This document shows, piece by piece, positions 11,167-19,962 of a stretch of DNA of 64,000 nt. Each line of letters opens with the position of its first letter. Within the stretch, counting starts at the first letter, position 1. The notes beneath the pieces were generated by a model. It was not told where the DNA came from and did not search any database. It was given only the letters and a program-made list of their open reading frames with translations. Origin of the DNA: Acidobacteriota bacterium (GTDB taxonomy: Bacteria; Acidobacteriota; Terriglobia; Acidiferrales; UBA7541); NCBI GenBank assembly GCA_021832085.1, contig JAKBLM010000015.1:17103-81102 (forward strand). The letters are read 5' to 3'. The position numbers and the translations under genes were made by a program.

Positions 11167-11391
11167 TCAGGATATTTTCATTACGTTGGCTGCCTGCGGT
11201 CCTTTCTGTCCCTGAACGATCTCAAATTCGACCGTTTCTCCCTCCTGCAGTGTACGATAACCGTCGCCCACGATTGCGCTGTAGTGGACGAACACATCAC
11301 TGCCGCCATCGCGGCCGATGAAGCCATAGCCTTTTGCGTTATTGAACCACTTAACCTGGCCCGTAACCTTTTCGGTTTCTCCTTCGTTCAT
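11167..11391 (-). CDS. Cold-shock protein (CspA family)
   Basis: A protein of 74 residues, a single cold-shock domain. It has the RNA-binding motifs KGYGFIGR (RNP1) and DVFVHYSAI (RNP2), preceded by [13 protein letters not shown]. Csp proteins bind single-stranded RNA and DNA and melt RNA structure during cold or growth transitions. The ATG has an AGGAG-like site upstream. A good promoter at 11476-11503 gives a leader of roughly 80 nt, which fits the long leaders of cold-shock mRNAs. Confidence 0.96.
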   Translation of the reverse strand: MNEGETEKVTGQVKWFNNAKGYGFIGRDGGSDVFVHYSAIVGDGYRTLQEGETVEFEIVQGQKGPQAANVMKIS

Positions 11392-11475
11392 TCCTTACGC
11401 TCCTGTTTTCACGGTGGGAGAAGACAGAAAAAGCTCAGGAAGCATTTCTTCCCCCACGGCGCGAAATGCGGGCCG

Positions 11476-11503
11476 AGTGTATCAAACTTGCATAAAGTGT
11501 CAA
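11476..11503 (-). promoter_or_regulatory. Sigma-70-type promoter of the cold-shock gene
   Basis: On the minus strand TTGACA (11498-11503), a 16-bp spacer and TACACT (11476-11481). The predicted start of transcription is near 11469, about 78 nt before the csp ATG. Confidence 0.65.
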
Positions 11504-11543
11504 GATACCAACGCACATCGGCCGTGCCTCGGCCGGAATCGAA

Positions 11544-11936
11544 CTAAAACGTTCGCGCGGTGACGATCAGGTAGATGGCCAGGGCCGCGCCAAAAAGAGC
11601 CGTGATCAACCCGACAAAGACGATTACCGCTCGCGCCGGCTTGAACTCGCCCGACTCCAGCCGGCGAAGTGTGACACGGTAACGGTAGAGCGCCACGATC
11701 GCCATGAAAACGCCCATCCCCATGAAAGCCACGCCCATTATCATCGAGAGCCGGCCCTCCGCCGCGGTCCCGACCGAAGGTCGCAAGAACTGGCGCAGGA
11801 ACAGGCCGAATTTGGCGACTACGAATCCGAAGACGATGACGCTGATGCTTGTGCGCACCCAAGCCAGGAAGGTGCGCTCGTTGGCCAGGTGGTCTCCGGC
11901 CTTGTCCGGTTTATTTGTCGTTGGTTGATCGCTCAT
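11544..11936 (-). CDS. DUF202 inner-membrane protein (YidH-like)
   Basis: A protein of 130 residues. The opening LANERTFLAWVRTSISVIVFGFVVAKFG is the DUF202 signature, followed by two further hydrophobic helices (about 65-85 and 105-125), giving three membrane segments. The function of DUF202 proteins is not established. The ATG overlaps the stop of the upstream Nudix gene (ATGA), so the two are probably translated together. Confidence 0.88.
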   Translation of the reverse strand: MSDQPTTNKPDKAGDHLANERTFLAWVRTSISVIVFGFVVAKFGLFLRQFLRPSVGTAAEGRLSMIMGVAFMGMGVFMAIVALYRYRVTLRRLESGEFKPARAVIVFVGLITALFGAALAIYLIVTARTF

Positions 11937-12538
11937 CGGCTTGCCGGCCCCCGTTTGCGACGCCCCCTGCCGCCGGAGGGGCTGCGCCCGGCCAGGAAAC
12001 AGGAATAGTAGAGCAGCCCCGCGATGGTCTTGCCGTCGCGAATCGAACCGGTGCGAATGCGCCGCTCGAGCTCGGCCAGCGAGAAAGCGGCGGTCGAAAT
12101 CTTTTCGTCGGCATCCGGCTGTGCCGAGCCGGAGCCGGGCTTCAGTCCCTCGACCAGGTAGGTCACCATCCGCTCGCTCACAAAGCCCGGCGTGGGGAAA
12201 AAGTCGATCAGGCGGCGGAAACGCCGGCCCCGGTAGCCGGTCTCCTCCTCCAGTTCGCGCCGTGCCGCCCGTGCCGGGCTCTCGCCGCGCTCGATTCGAC
12301 CGGCCACCAGTTCCCAGAGGAATTGGCCGGTGGCATGGCGGTATTGCCGCACCAGCAGCACGCGCCCGTCGTCCAGCACGGGAACCAGCACGACCGAGCC
12401 GTAATGAACGACCACGTCTCGCGTCGCCTCGATGCCGCCCGGCTCCAGCACGTGATCTCTCCGCACGTCGAACACCGACCCGCGATATACCGTGCGGCTC
12501 GCAAGCACCCGTGCCCGCTTGCCGATTGCTTTTTTCAA
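11933..12538 (-). CDS. Nudix hydrolase, ADP-ribose pyrophosphatase type
   Basis: A protein of 201 residues. The Nudix box is complete: GRIERGESPARAARRELEEE followed by TGY, with the REXXEE metal-binding core. The flanking sequence (RDVVVHYGSVVLVPVLDDGRV, then VRQYRHATGQFLWELVAG) is typical of NudF-like enzymes that split ADP-ribose and related nucleotide sugars. The start codon appears to be TTG, with GGGAGGGTGGA just upstream. The C-terminus is basic (SGGRGRRKRGPASR). It lies 75 bp after dacB and overlaps DUF202 by 4 bp, so it may be in one operon with both. Confidence 0.9.
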   Translation of the reverse strand: MKKAIGKRARVLASRTVYRGSVFDVRRDHVLEPGGIEATRDVVVHYGSVVLVPVLDDGRVLLVRQYRHATGQFLWELVAGRIERGESPARAARRELEEETGYRGRRFRRLIDFFPTPGFVSERMVTYLVEGLKPGSGSAQPDADEKISTAAFSLAELERRIRTGSIRDGKTIAGLLYYSCFLAGRSPSGGRGRRKRGPASR

Positions 12539-12613
12539 TCCACCCTCCCTTTTTTCAGAGACCTTCGGGCGACCATCCCGCTCTTCACCGACGGCTCACG
12601 GCAAGTTGAAAGC

Positions 12614-14218
12614 CTACGGCCCAATCTCGTAGATCGCCGTGGCGATTTGGCCCAGCGTGCCGCCGACGGTTTTCTCGACGTCGTTGAGGCCGCTCATGGG
12701 GATGGAGACGCGGTTGACGTACAAGGCGAAATCGTAGTGCCGCCCGTTGGCGGAAGTCATATATCCGGCCAGGCCTTTGCCAGTCACCAGCATGTTGTCG
12801 TTGAGCCGGTCCTCGACATAGTAGGTGCCCGTTTTGGCAAAAACGTGGCCCGCGGCGGGCGAATGCACCTGGATGTTCCAGAGCGTGCCGTCGCGTCCGA
12901 GGATCGGCAGCGCCCGTTCGAACAGCGGGAAATTTTCCTGCTTCGCCATGAAGGCGAGATAGTGGCACATGAAATCCGGGGTGAAAAACGCCGCCTGGGA
13001 TCCGCCGGCGCCGTCCGATTGCGACGCCCCGCTCAGGTCGAGTCCCGCTCGCTCCAGAAAGGCGTGTTCCAGGTCGAAGCCGGCCTGCAGGATGTGCTGG
13101 CGCGCATGGCCCAGCACCGCGCCGAGGATGTAGGGCGTCATGCTGGCGTGCAGGTTTTGGCTCACCTTCAGCGTTACCTTCACCTCCTGCGAAAAGGGCG
13201 GCGAGACGTGCTCGGCCACCAGATTCGCCGCGGTGTAGTCGCTTCGAAACAACGAGAAATCCACCGGCACCCCATAGGGAGCGTAATCCGCTTCGACGCC
13301 TTCATTACGCAGGGCCTGAACCAGCGTCATCTCGGCAAACCGGCTCGGCTGCGGCACCCGGTAGCTGTAGAGAATGCTCGGTCCACCCGCCGGAAGCGTG
13401 CCGGAAACGGTGACGATGTGCGAGCCGTTGAGCTGCTTCTCGTCACTCGACCAATTGATCGTCCGTTCGGAGCCGGAGGCCCCGGTCGTCGCCTGGTTCA
13501 CGAACTGGGCATAGGCCGAAACGGGCGAGACGTGCAGATGCACCGGATCGCCCGGTTGCGCGCCGGGCGTCACGGTGACGTCAATCAGGTTGTCGTTGAG
13601 CGAGATCGGCGAAATCACCACGTCAGTGCCTTGTTCCCGCTTGCCCTCGGGAAACAGGCTGGCGTCAACGAGCACCTGTCCATCAATCCGCTTGATCCCG
13701 CGCGCGGCGATCTTGCGCGCCAACTCGTGGATCACCAGCAGCGGATCGCCTGGCACGGCCTTCGTGTACCGGCTCCCGTCATAGCAGTGGTCCACGTTTT
13801 CCCACGCGAGCGTTCCGTTCGGCCGGATACGGCCGGAAAGGTTCGGATCGCCGCTCGCCACCAGAATCAGATCTCCGTGCAGCGTGCCGTCGGGTGAAAT
13901 CGGGCCGGTGCGATAGACGCGCGTATGAAAGCGGAAATCGGCGCCGAGCAGCTCGAGTGCCGCGCCCTCTGTCACTAGCTTGGTCGTCGAAGCCGGAGTG
14001 AAGAGCTGCTGCGGATTCTTCGCGTAAACCACCCGGTTGCGGTCGAGCGAATAGACCTCGATCCCGAAACTCGCGTGCCGATAGACCGGCTGGCTGATGA
14101 TACGCCGCACCCGTGCTGCGAACGCCGCCGTCGATTGCGCGTAACCGGGAATGCACAGCAACAGAAAGACGCCCGCCACGATACCGTGGCGGCAAAGCCG
14201 TGCCGTCGATCTCTTCAT
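12614..14218 (-). CDS. dacB: D-alanyl-D-alanine carboxypeptidase/endopeptidase, PBP4 type (peptidase S13)
   Basis: A protein of 534 residues with a signal peptide (MKRSTARLCRHGIVAGVFLLLCIPGYAQ), so it acts in the periplasm. The three penicillin-binding motifs are present: STTK in FTPASTTKLV, SQN in LKVSQNLHAS (SxN), and KTGT in VFAKTGTYY. The long insert between the first two motifs is the S13 hallmark. Such enzymes trim D-Ala from stem peptides or open cross-links during wall remodelling. The ATG overlaps the stop of the upstream gene by 4 bp (ATGA), so the two are coupled; the partner carries a VanX-like dipeptidase domain. Confidence 0.94.
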   Translation of the reverse strand: MKRSTARLCRHGIVAGVFLLLCIPGYAQSTAAFAARVRRIISQPVYRHASFGIEVYSLDRNRVVYAKNPQQLFTPASTTKLVTEGAALELLGADFRFHTRVYRTGPISPDGTLHGDLILVASGDPNLSGRIRPNGTLAWENVDHCYDGSRYTKAVPGDPLLVIHELARKIAARGIKRIDGQVLVDASLFPEGKREQGTDVVISPISLNDNLIDVTVTPGAQPGDPVHLHVSPVSAYAQFVNQATTGASGSERTINWSSDEKQLNGSHIVTVSGTLPAGGPSILYSYRVPQPSRFAEMTLVQALRNEGVEADYAPYGVPVDFSLFRSDYTAANLVAEHVSPPFSQEVKVTLKVSQNLHASMTPYILGAVLGHARQHILQAGFDLEHAFLERAGLDLSGASQSDGAGGSQAAFFTPDFMCHYLAFMAKQENFPLFERALPILGRDGTLWNIQVHSPAAGHVFAKTGTYYVEDRLNDNMLVTGKGLAGYMTSANGRHYDFALYVNRVSIPMSGLNDVEKTVGGTLGQIATAIYEIGP

Positions 14219-16716
14219 GGTTTTTGCACCTCGCTGTTTTGGACATTTGGCACACCGGAGATGGCCGGCGCGGGCTGCCGGGGCAATTCGGGAGGCCGAG
14301 GCACGGCGGGCGCCGCACCACGCGAAAGCTGCTGGAATGTCAGATTCAAAATCGGGTATTGGCGCCAATCCTTGTAATCGAAATGCCACCACTCGAACCG
14401 GTAGACCGTAAAGCCCTCGCTCTCCATTGCCCGACGAAGCAGGTTTCGGTCCCAGCGCTGGAGCGATGTGCCGCCTGGATAAAAGGCGTAGGCACGCTCG
14501 CTCATCTCGTCGTAGTGGCTGGGCATCGGCACCGGCCGCCCGGTGGCCAGATCATACAGCGTCAGGTCCACGGCGCAGCCGCGATTATGAAGCGAGCCCT
14601 CGCGTGGATTCGCCACGAAGATCCGCAGATCCGGCGGCGTTGCGTCCCAGAACATCTTCGTCACGAACCAGGGGCGGTAGGCGTCGTGGATGAGCAGGCC
14701 GTAACCGCGCCGTTCCAGGCCGTGCGCCACGCGCACCAGCGCTTCGGCCGCCGGCCGCTCCAGATACGCTTTGGCTTCGCGATAGACCGGCGCGCCGAGG
14801 AAATCGTGGGTCGTGGCGTAGCGAATGTCGAGTTTGATCTTCGGATCGAGGGTTGCCACGTTCACTAGGTCCGGCTTGCGGAAATTCCCGGTTTCCACCG
14901 GCGGCTTCGCGTGCAATGCCTCGCGCCGCAGCTCGGCGATCGGCTTCGTCGGATGGATATGGAAGAATTCGCCTTCCACGCCGCCGAGTTTCCTCCGCGC
15001 AAAGACCACCCCGCCCACGCGCACCGCCTTCGCTACGCCGTTCGGCCCGCGAAGGAAAACCGCGCGCTCGCTCTGATAGCGGCCGTAGCGCGGAAACTGA
15101 TAGACGTTCGGCGAAATTTGTTGTAGCGGATCGTATTCGAACCAATCGGCCAGCGCCGTGAGCTTGCCGTCTTTTTCGAGGATGTACAGCGTGTCGTAAT
15201 CCGGTCCGTATTCCCCGATGAGTCGTTGCCACCGCGCCGGCAGCGGCTTCGGTTTTCGCCGCTCGACGAACGGATAGATCGTGTGCCCGATGCGGATGCC
15301 TCCAGGCAGCGGGTCGAGCTCGATGCCGTAGCCGAGCCGGCCGTCCAGGATCATCTCCTTGCCCATCTGCCGCACTTCCACCATCGGCCCGCCTTCGATC
15401 GGCAGGAAAAACAGCCGGCCCTCCCGGTCGAAGAGATCGAACGCGGTAGCCAGCACGCCGTAGCGCCCGGCAAAGGAACGCGCGCTTCCTGGCGACAGTG
15501 CAGTGCTTTCGGGAATTTTCGGCATCCGGTGGCCGTGATGGGCAGCAAGCATCACCTGCAAGGCCGTTTCGGCGACGCGAATGGTCACGCCGTTCGCGCC
15601 CCCGAGAGACGTCACCGCGACCACACCCAGCTTCTGCCCCGGCAGCATGGCCAGTTCGGCGGAAAACCCATAGATCGAGCCGGAGCGGCTGGCCAGGCGG
15701 TGTCCATCCAGGCGCGAGACGCGAAAACCGAGGCCATAGCCGACGTGTTCGCCCGGCAGCGCAAACTGAGGCCGCCACATCTCGGCCAGGATGCGCCGGT
15801 CGAGCGGCGGCCGACGCTTGTCGGCAAAGAGCCACTCGAGAAACCGGCCGAGATCGATCACGTTGCTGCGAAGCCCTTCGGCTGGGGCAACGCCGAGCCG
15901 GAACGTGGGCGTCTTGATTCGCAGGCCGTCGTAACTCCACATCCGCCCTTCGGCTTGAAGCGCATCCAGCCGCGGAGACGGTCCAAAAGAGCTGTCGTCC
16001 ATCCCCAAAGGCCCCAGCAAGGCGTGCCGCATGTACTCGGCAAAGGGTTGCCCGCGGCGCCGCTCGAGCAGGTAGCCGGCCACCGCCCCCGCAGAGTCGG
16101 AATTCTTGGGCTGCGTCGACGGCCAGAGGACAAGCCGCGTCTTGTTCAGGCTCGCGACGGTTTCCTCGAGCGACGGCTCGCTCGCGTCCGCGATGCCGCC
16201 GACCGGGGGCTCGCGCACGAGCCCCGAACGCCGGGCCAGCAGATCGCGCAGGGTGATTGGCGTGTTGTAAGGATTCTCCGGCTGGAAATCGGGAAGGTAG
16301 CGACTGACGGGGGCGTCGAGCGCGACCGCGCCGTGCTCGACCTGCTGGAGCACGGCCACATCGGTGAGCAGGTCGGAGATTGCGCCCACGCGATAGACGG
16401 TGGCGGCCGTGGCGCTAATCTTGCGAGCCGGATCGGCGTAGCCAAAGCCCTTCGCCCAGACGATCCGGTCGTGGTCGACCAGGGCGATCGAAAAGGCTGG
16501 CAGTTTCTTTTCCCGCATCTGGCGCTCGATAAAGCGACCGAGCGTCAGCGCCGCCGCTTCGTAACGCGGCACCGGAGCGATCGTGCCGGGCTCCGGCTGA
16601 AGCGGCGCCGGGCTCGCACGCAAAGCAGCCCAGAGAACCGCCGGCAATGCCAACGCGATGAGCGCCGCGCCACCCAGGCGCCTTGTTCTTCGGCCTCGCG
16701 TGCGGTTGGCCTTCAA
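14215..16716 (-). CDS. Fusion: degenerate beta-lactamase-fold module plus VanX-like D-Ala-D-Ala dipeptidase
   Basis: A protein of 833 residues with an N-terminal signal or anchor helix (about 14-33). Residues about 50-360 follow the class C beta-lactamase/serine-hydrolase fold, but the active site is gone. The SxxK motif reads GAISDLL (Ala112 for Ser, Asp115 for Lys), the YxN motif reads NSD (205-207), and the late H-x-G motif reads RSG. Residues about 635-790 form a peptidase M15D domain with all expected ligands: SLHNRGCAVDLT (His710, Asp717) and the EWWHFDY motif (Glu775, His778). The C-terminal domain should therefore hydrolyse D-Ala-D-Ala, while the N-terminal one is probably a binding module. 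The start is TTG with GGGAG 6 nt upstream. It is coupled to dacB by ATGA. Confidence 0.88.
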   Translation of the reverse strand: MKANRTRGRRTRRLGGAALIALALPAVLWAALRASPAPLQPEPGTIAPVPRYEAAALTLGRFIERQMREKKLPAFSIALVDHDRIVWAKGFGYADPARKISATAATVYRVGAISDLLTDVAVLQQVEHGAVALDAPVSRYLPDFQPENPYNTPITLRDLLARRSGLVREPPVGGIADASEPSLEETVASLNKTRLVLWPSTQPKNSDSAGAVAGYLLERRRGQPFAEYMRHALLGPLGMDDSSFGPSPRLDALQAEGRMWSYDGLRIKTPTFRLGVAPAEGLRSNVIDLGRFLEWLFADKRRPPLDRRILAEMWRPQFALPGEHVGYGLGFRVSRLDGHRLASRSGSIYGFSAELAMLPGQKLGVVAVTSLGGANGVTIRVAETALQVMLAAHHGHRMPKIPESTALSPGSARSFAGRYGVLATAFDLFDREGRLFFLPIEGGPMVEVRQMGKEMILDGRLGYGIELDPLPGGIRIGHTIYPFVERRKPKPLPARWQRLIGEYGPDYDTLYILEKDGKLTALADWFEYDPLQQISPNVYQFPRYGRYQSERAVFLRGPNGVAKAVRVGGVVFARRKLGGVEGEFFHIHPTKPIAELRREALHAKPPVETGNFRKPDLVNVATLDPKIKLDIRYATTHDFLGAPVYREAKAYLERPAAEALVRVAHGLERRGYGLLIHDAYRPWFVTKMFWDATPPDLRIFVANPREGSLHNRGCAVDLTLYDLATGRPVPMPSHYDEMSERAYAFYPGGTSLQRWDRNLLRRAMESEGFTVYRFEWWHFDYKDWRQYPILNLTFQQLSRGAAPAVPRPPELPRQPAPAISGVPNVQNSEVQKP

Positions 16717-16939
16717 CGGTGCTCCCGCTCGCTTTCCGGCCCTGCGATTTCCAGCGAATCCCGCCGGCGGCCGGCGCGGCGCGCCCCCGGTAGACTTTTC
16801 GCCGCAGGCGCGGAGGGGATATTGTACATACTTGGCGTAACGAGGTTGGCGCGGGCGGCGTCGGATGTAGTGCTGGAACGCTGGGAAGGGTAGCTGCTAG
16901 CCTGACGCGCGGCTCGGCCAAAGAAAAAGGGATAGGGAA

Positions 16940-18115
16940 ATGGCCACTAAAACTCTGCCGGCGTTCGAAAAGGCTTCCTACCTGATTGCTCGACCCGAGC
17001 GCCTGCTCACGCCGGCGCTGCTCGTCTATGCCGAAGCTGTTCGGCAGAACATCCAGACGACGCTGGGACTGCTCGACGGCAAGGCCGGCCGGCTGCGACC
17101 GCACATCAAGACGGCGAAGCTTGCGTGGGTGGTGCGCGAACTGGTGAGCCAGGGCGTCTATGCGTTCAAGTGTGCCACCACGCTCGAACTGCTCGTCGCC
17201 GCCAGCAACGGCGCGCGTGATGTGCTGGTCGCCTATCCCGTGGCCGGACCCGCCGCGCAGCGCGTGTGCGCTATCGCCGCATCGTTCCCGTCGGTGGCTG
17301 TTTCGGCACTGGTCGATACGCAGGAGATGGTGGCCGCATGGGCCGGAACCGGCATCGGACTCTTCATCGACGTCAACCCCGGCATGGACCGCACCGGCAT
17401 CGGCCAGGAGCGCACCGAGGACATCGTCGAACTGGCAAAGGCGATCCGCCGCGCGAAGATCCCGTTTCGCGGCCTGCACTATTACGATGGCCATCTCTCC
17501 GCACTCGGGCTCGACGAGCGCACCCACGTGGCCCACCGCGGCTACGACCAACTGTTGAAGATCGTTGCAGGGCTCGAAGCGGCGGGCGTTCCCGTGGAAA
17601 GCGTCGTCACCGCCGGCACCCCCGCCTTGCCGTGCTCGCTTTCCTACACGGGATTCGGCAGTGCGAAATTCCACCACCAGGTTTCCCCCGGCACGTTCGT
17701 TTTCAACGACATGAGCAGCCTCAGCCAGCTCCCGCGCGAATGGGGTTTCCGGCCCGGGGCTCTTGTGTTCTCGCGCGTCGTCAGCCGGCCGCGACCCAAT
17801 ATCGTCACCTGCGACGCCGGCCACAAAACCGTTTCCGCCGATGCCGGCGTGCCGAATTGCCTGGTGATCGGCCGCGAGGACCTCGTGCCGCTCAAGCCCA
17901 GCGAGGAACATCTGCCGATTGCGGTGCCCGAAGGCAGCCAGGCACCCGCGCTCGGCGAACTGCTCTACCTGTTGCCCCGGCACATCTGCCCGACGGTGAA
18001 CAACTTCGATCACGCGCTGATCGTGGAGCAGGGGAAAGTCACCCGGCTCGATCGCGTCGCCGCCCGCGGCCGGGAAAACCCGCTGATCCTCTCTGTTCGG
18101 CAATCAGCCGGCTAG
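16940..18115 (+). CDS. D-threonine aldolase/D-serine dehydratase family PLP enzyme
   Basis: A protein of 391 residues with the alanine-racemase-like barrel of the DSD1/D-TA family. RPHIKTAK carries the PLP-binding lysine, FIDVNPGMDRTGI and GLHYYDGHLS are barrel signatures, and PRHICPTVNN near the C-terminus provides the His and Cys that bind the catalytic metal. Members cleave D-threonine-like beta-hydroxy amino acids or deaminate D-serine; the substrate is not decidable here. The start ATG has a purine-rich GGGATAGGGAA site. It is divergent from the dipeptidase-dacB pair, which also handles D-amino acids. Confidence 0.87.
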   Translation: MATKTLPAFEKASYLIARPERLLTPALLVYAEAVRQNIQTTLGLLDGKAGRLRPHIKTAKLAWVVRELVSQGVYAFKCATTLELLVAASNGARDVLVAYPVAGPAAQRVCAIAASFPSVAVSALVDTQEMVAAWAGTGIGLFIDVNPGMDRTGIGQERTEDIVELAKAIRRAKIPFRGLHYYDGHLSALGLDERTHVAHRGYDQLLKIVAGLEAAGVPVESVVTAGTPALPCSLSYTGFGSAKFHHQVSPGTFVFNDMSSLSQLPREWGFRPGALVFSRVVSRPRPNIVTCDAGHKTVSADAGVPNCLVIGREDLVPLKPSEEHLPIAVPEGSQAPALGELLYLLPRHICPTVNNFDHALIVEQGKVTRLDRVAARGRENPLILSVRQSAG

Positions 18116-18216
18116 AAACGCGTCCGTCGCAACTCGCCGCATTTACGCGCTTCGCCGCCCGCCCAATACCGACTTTTCGGAGCACAGGAGTCTCTCCGGC
18201 GCCTTTGCCTTGTCGG

Positions 18217-19002
18217 CTAAGGCTTCGGTTCGCCCGCGGCCCAGATCCGCTCCAGCTCGTAGTAATGCTCGGGATACTGCGGCGTGTAGCGCAGGAACGC
18301 CGGTATCGGATAGCGAACGCCGCCCTTGTGCGTGCCCTGCAGCCCTTCGACCAGCTCTTCCATTTTCGAACCGGGCAGCGTGAACGCCATTTCGGAATCT
18401 TCCGTCTGCCCGAAGACCCGGTCGCCGTAGCAGGGCAGGATCACCTGATAATCCTGCCTAGCGATTGTGCGAATGATTTCGTCCGAGCAGTCGATCCGGC
18501 CGGTGAAGGAACTGGTGAGCGCGCCGCCGTGCTTCCACAGCGCACAGGTCACCAGCCGCAGCACCTGCGCCGGATTGCCGTAGATGATGATCGCGTCCGG
18601 CGTGAAATCGACGCGCGCCGCCGGGCCCACCACCAGGTGCTTGTACTTTCCCGCGGGCAGGCGATCGGTCGCCTGCTCGGTGCGCGCGCCGGCTTCGAGC
18701 GTCTCCACGTACATGCCGCAAGCCAGGTGGCCGCTTTCGTAGTGCTCGGTCAGCGGGGCGAGGCCGAAAGCGGTCTTGGTCAGCACGCAGTTCACGTCTT
18801 CCTCGCCGACGCCGATCGTCCAGCCGTAGCGCCGCGCCATCGCCACTGCCTGGCAGATGGCGACCTGGATTTTCATGTCGCGCCAGGGCCGCTTCGCCTT
18901 GGCCGGCAGCGCGTCATCCGGGCCGAGCAGCTTCGCCGCCACGGGAAAGGTCGCCGGCCGCACGTGCGTCTCGATCTCTTTCGCAAACGTCTTGGTGTCC
19001 AT
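18217..19002 (-). CDS. DUF169 protein
   Basis: A protein of 261 residues with the look of the DUF169 (COG2043) family: FPVAAKLL near the start, CQAVAMARRYGWTIGVG, a conserved Cys in EDVNCVLTK, and the GPAARVDFTPDAIIIYGNPAQ segment. The biochemical role of the family is unknown; it is often seen in anaerobes and acidobacteria. The ATG at 19000-19002 follows a GGAGG site. It is convergent with the D-threonine-aldolase-like gene and divergent from the LytTR regulator gene. Confidence 0.85.
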   Translation of the reverse strand: MDTKTFAKEIETHVRPATFPVAAKLLGPDDALPAKAKRPWRDMKIQVAICQAVAMARRYGWTIGVGEEDVNCVLTKTAFGLAPLTEHYESGHLACGMYVETLEAGARTEQATDRLPAGKYKHLVVGPAARVDFTPDAIIIYGNPAQVLRLVTCALWKHGGALTSSFTGRIDCSDEIIRTIARQDYQVILPCYGDRVFGQTEDSEMAFTLPGSKMEELVEGLQGTHKGGVRYPIPAFLRYTPQYPEHYYELERIWAAGEPKP

Positions 19003-19128
19003 GGATTCCTCCGCGAAGCGAGACCATCATAAATCGCATCGAGAGATTGTAGGGGGCTGGTTTCCAGGCCGCCCCGCACATCGGCATTGGCGCCGGAAAC
19101 ACGTCCTGCCCGGAACGCGCCGCCGCTC

Positions 19129-19158
19129 TTGCGGCCCTCGCCCGGCGTTCCCTATACT
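19129..19158 (+). promoter_or_regulatory. Promoter of the LytTR regulator gene, predicted leaderless
   Basis: TTGCGG (19129-19134), an 18-bp spacer and TATACT (19153-19158). The -10 ends exactly 6 nt before the GTG start at 19165, so transcription would begin at the start codon itself. No ribosome binding site is present, which fits. Confidence 0.5.
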
Positions 19159-19164
19159 CTTCGC

Positions 19165-19962
19165 GTGGCCTCCACACAGACCGCGCAGATCAGTGTGCTG
19201 ATCGTCGACGACGAGAAACCCGCCCGCGACGAACTCGCCTACCTTCTCAAGAGCTTCGCCGAGGTGCGCGTGGTGGGGCAGGGCAAGAACGGGATCGAAG
19301 CCCTGGCCCTGATCAAGGAGCACGCGCCGGACCTCGTGTTCCTCGACGTGCAGATGCCGGGGCTCGACGGCTTCGGCGTGCTGCGCAAGCTGGTCGAGCG
19401 GAAGCTGCCGGTGCCGCACATCGTCTTCGTCACCGCCTTCGACAACTACGCTGTGCACGCCTTCGAGGTGAACGCCGTCGATTACGTGCTCAAGCCCTTC
19501 GACCGCCATCGCATCGCCATGGCGGTTGAGCGCGCGCGGCGGGTGATCGAAGCGCAGGCCTCGCCTTCCGAACGCCTCGAAAACCTGCTCGAACAGCTCT
19601 CGGCGCCAAAGGCAAAGCCGGCCACCCCGACCAAGCTGCTGCTGAAGGTCGCCGGACGATTGCTGCTGGTTTCGGCAGACGAGATTGTATGTGCGTCGAT
19701 CGAGGAGGGCGTGATTACCGTGAGCACGCGCGAGCTCGAAGGCATCTCGAATTTCCGCACGATCGAGGAACTGCAGTCGACGCTCGATTCCGAATCCTTC
19801 TGGCGCCCGCACCGCTCGCACCTGGTCAACATCAACCACATCAAGGAAGTGGTGCCGTGGTTCAAGTCGAGCTACATGCTCCGCATGGCCGACCGGCGCC
19901 AGAGCGAGATTCCCGTCAGCCGCACGCAAACCCGCCGCCTGCGCGAACTCTTCAAGCTGTAG
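19165..19962 (+). CDS. LytTR-family response regulator
   Basis: About 265 residues. The receiver domain (about 9-125) has the acidic pair in VLIVDDEKPARDEL, the phosphorylated Asp in LVFLDVQMPGLDGF, the Thr in IVFVTAFD and the Lys in YVLKPFD. The C-terminal LytTR DNA-binding domain (about 160-265) includes FWRPHRSHLVNINHIKEV and ends in TQTRRLRELF. It should be a transcription factor controlled by a sensor kinase, but no kinase gene lies nearby. The GTG start at 19165 was chosen because the receiver domain begins there and a -10 box sits 6 nt before it; 26 extra in-frame codons from 19087 look non-coding. Confidence 0.9.
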   Translation: MASTQTAQISVLIVDDEKPARDELAYLLKSFAEVRVVGQGKNGIEALALIKEHAPDLVFLDVQMPGLDGFGVLRKLVERKLPVPHIVFVTAFDNYAVHAFEVNAVDYVLKPFDRHRIAMAVERARRVIEAQASPSERLENLLEQLSAPKAKPATPTKLLLKVAGRLLLVSADEIVCASIEEGVITVSTRELEGISNFRTIEELQSTLDSESFWRPHRSHLVNINHIKEVVPWFKSSYMLRMADRRQSEIPVSRTQTRRLRELFKL

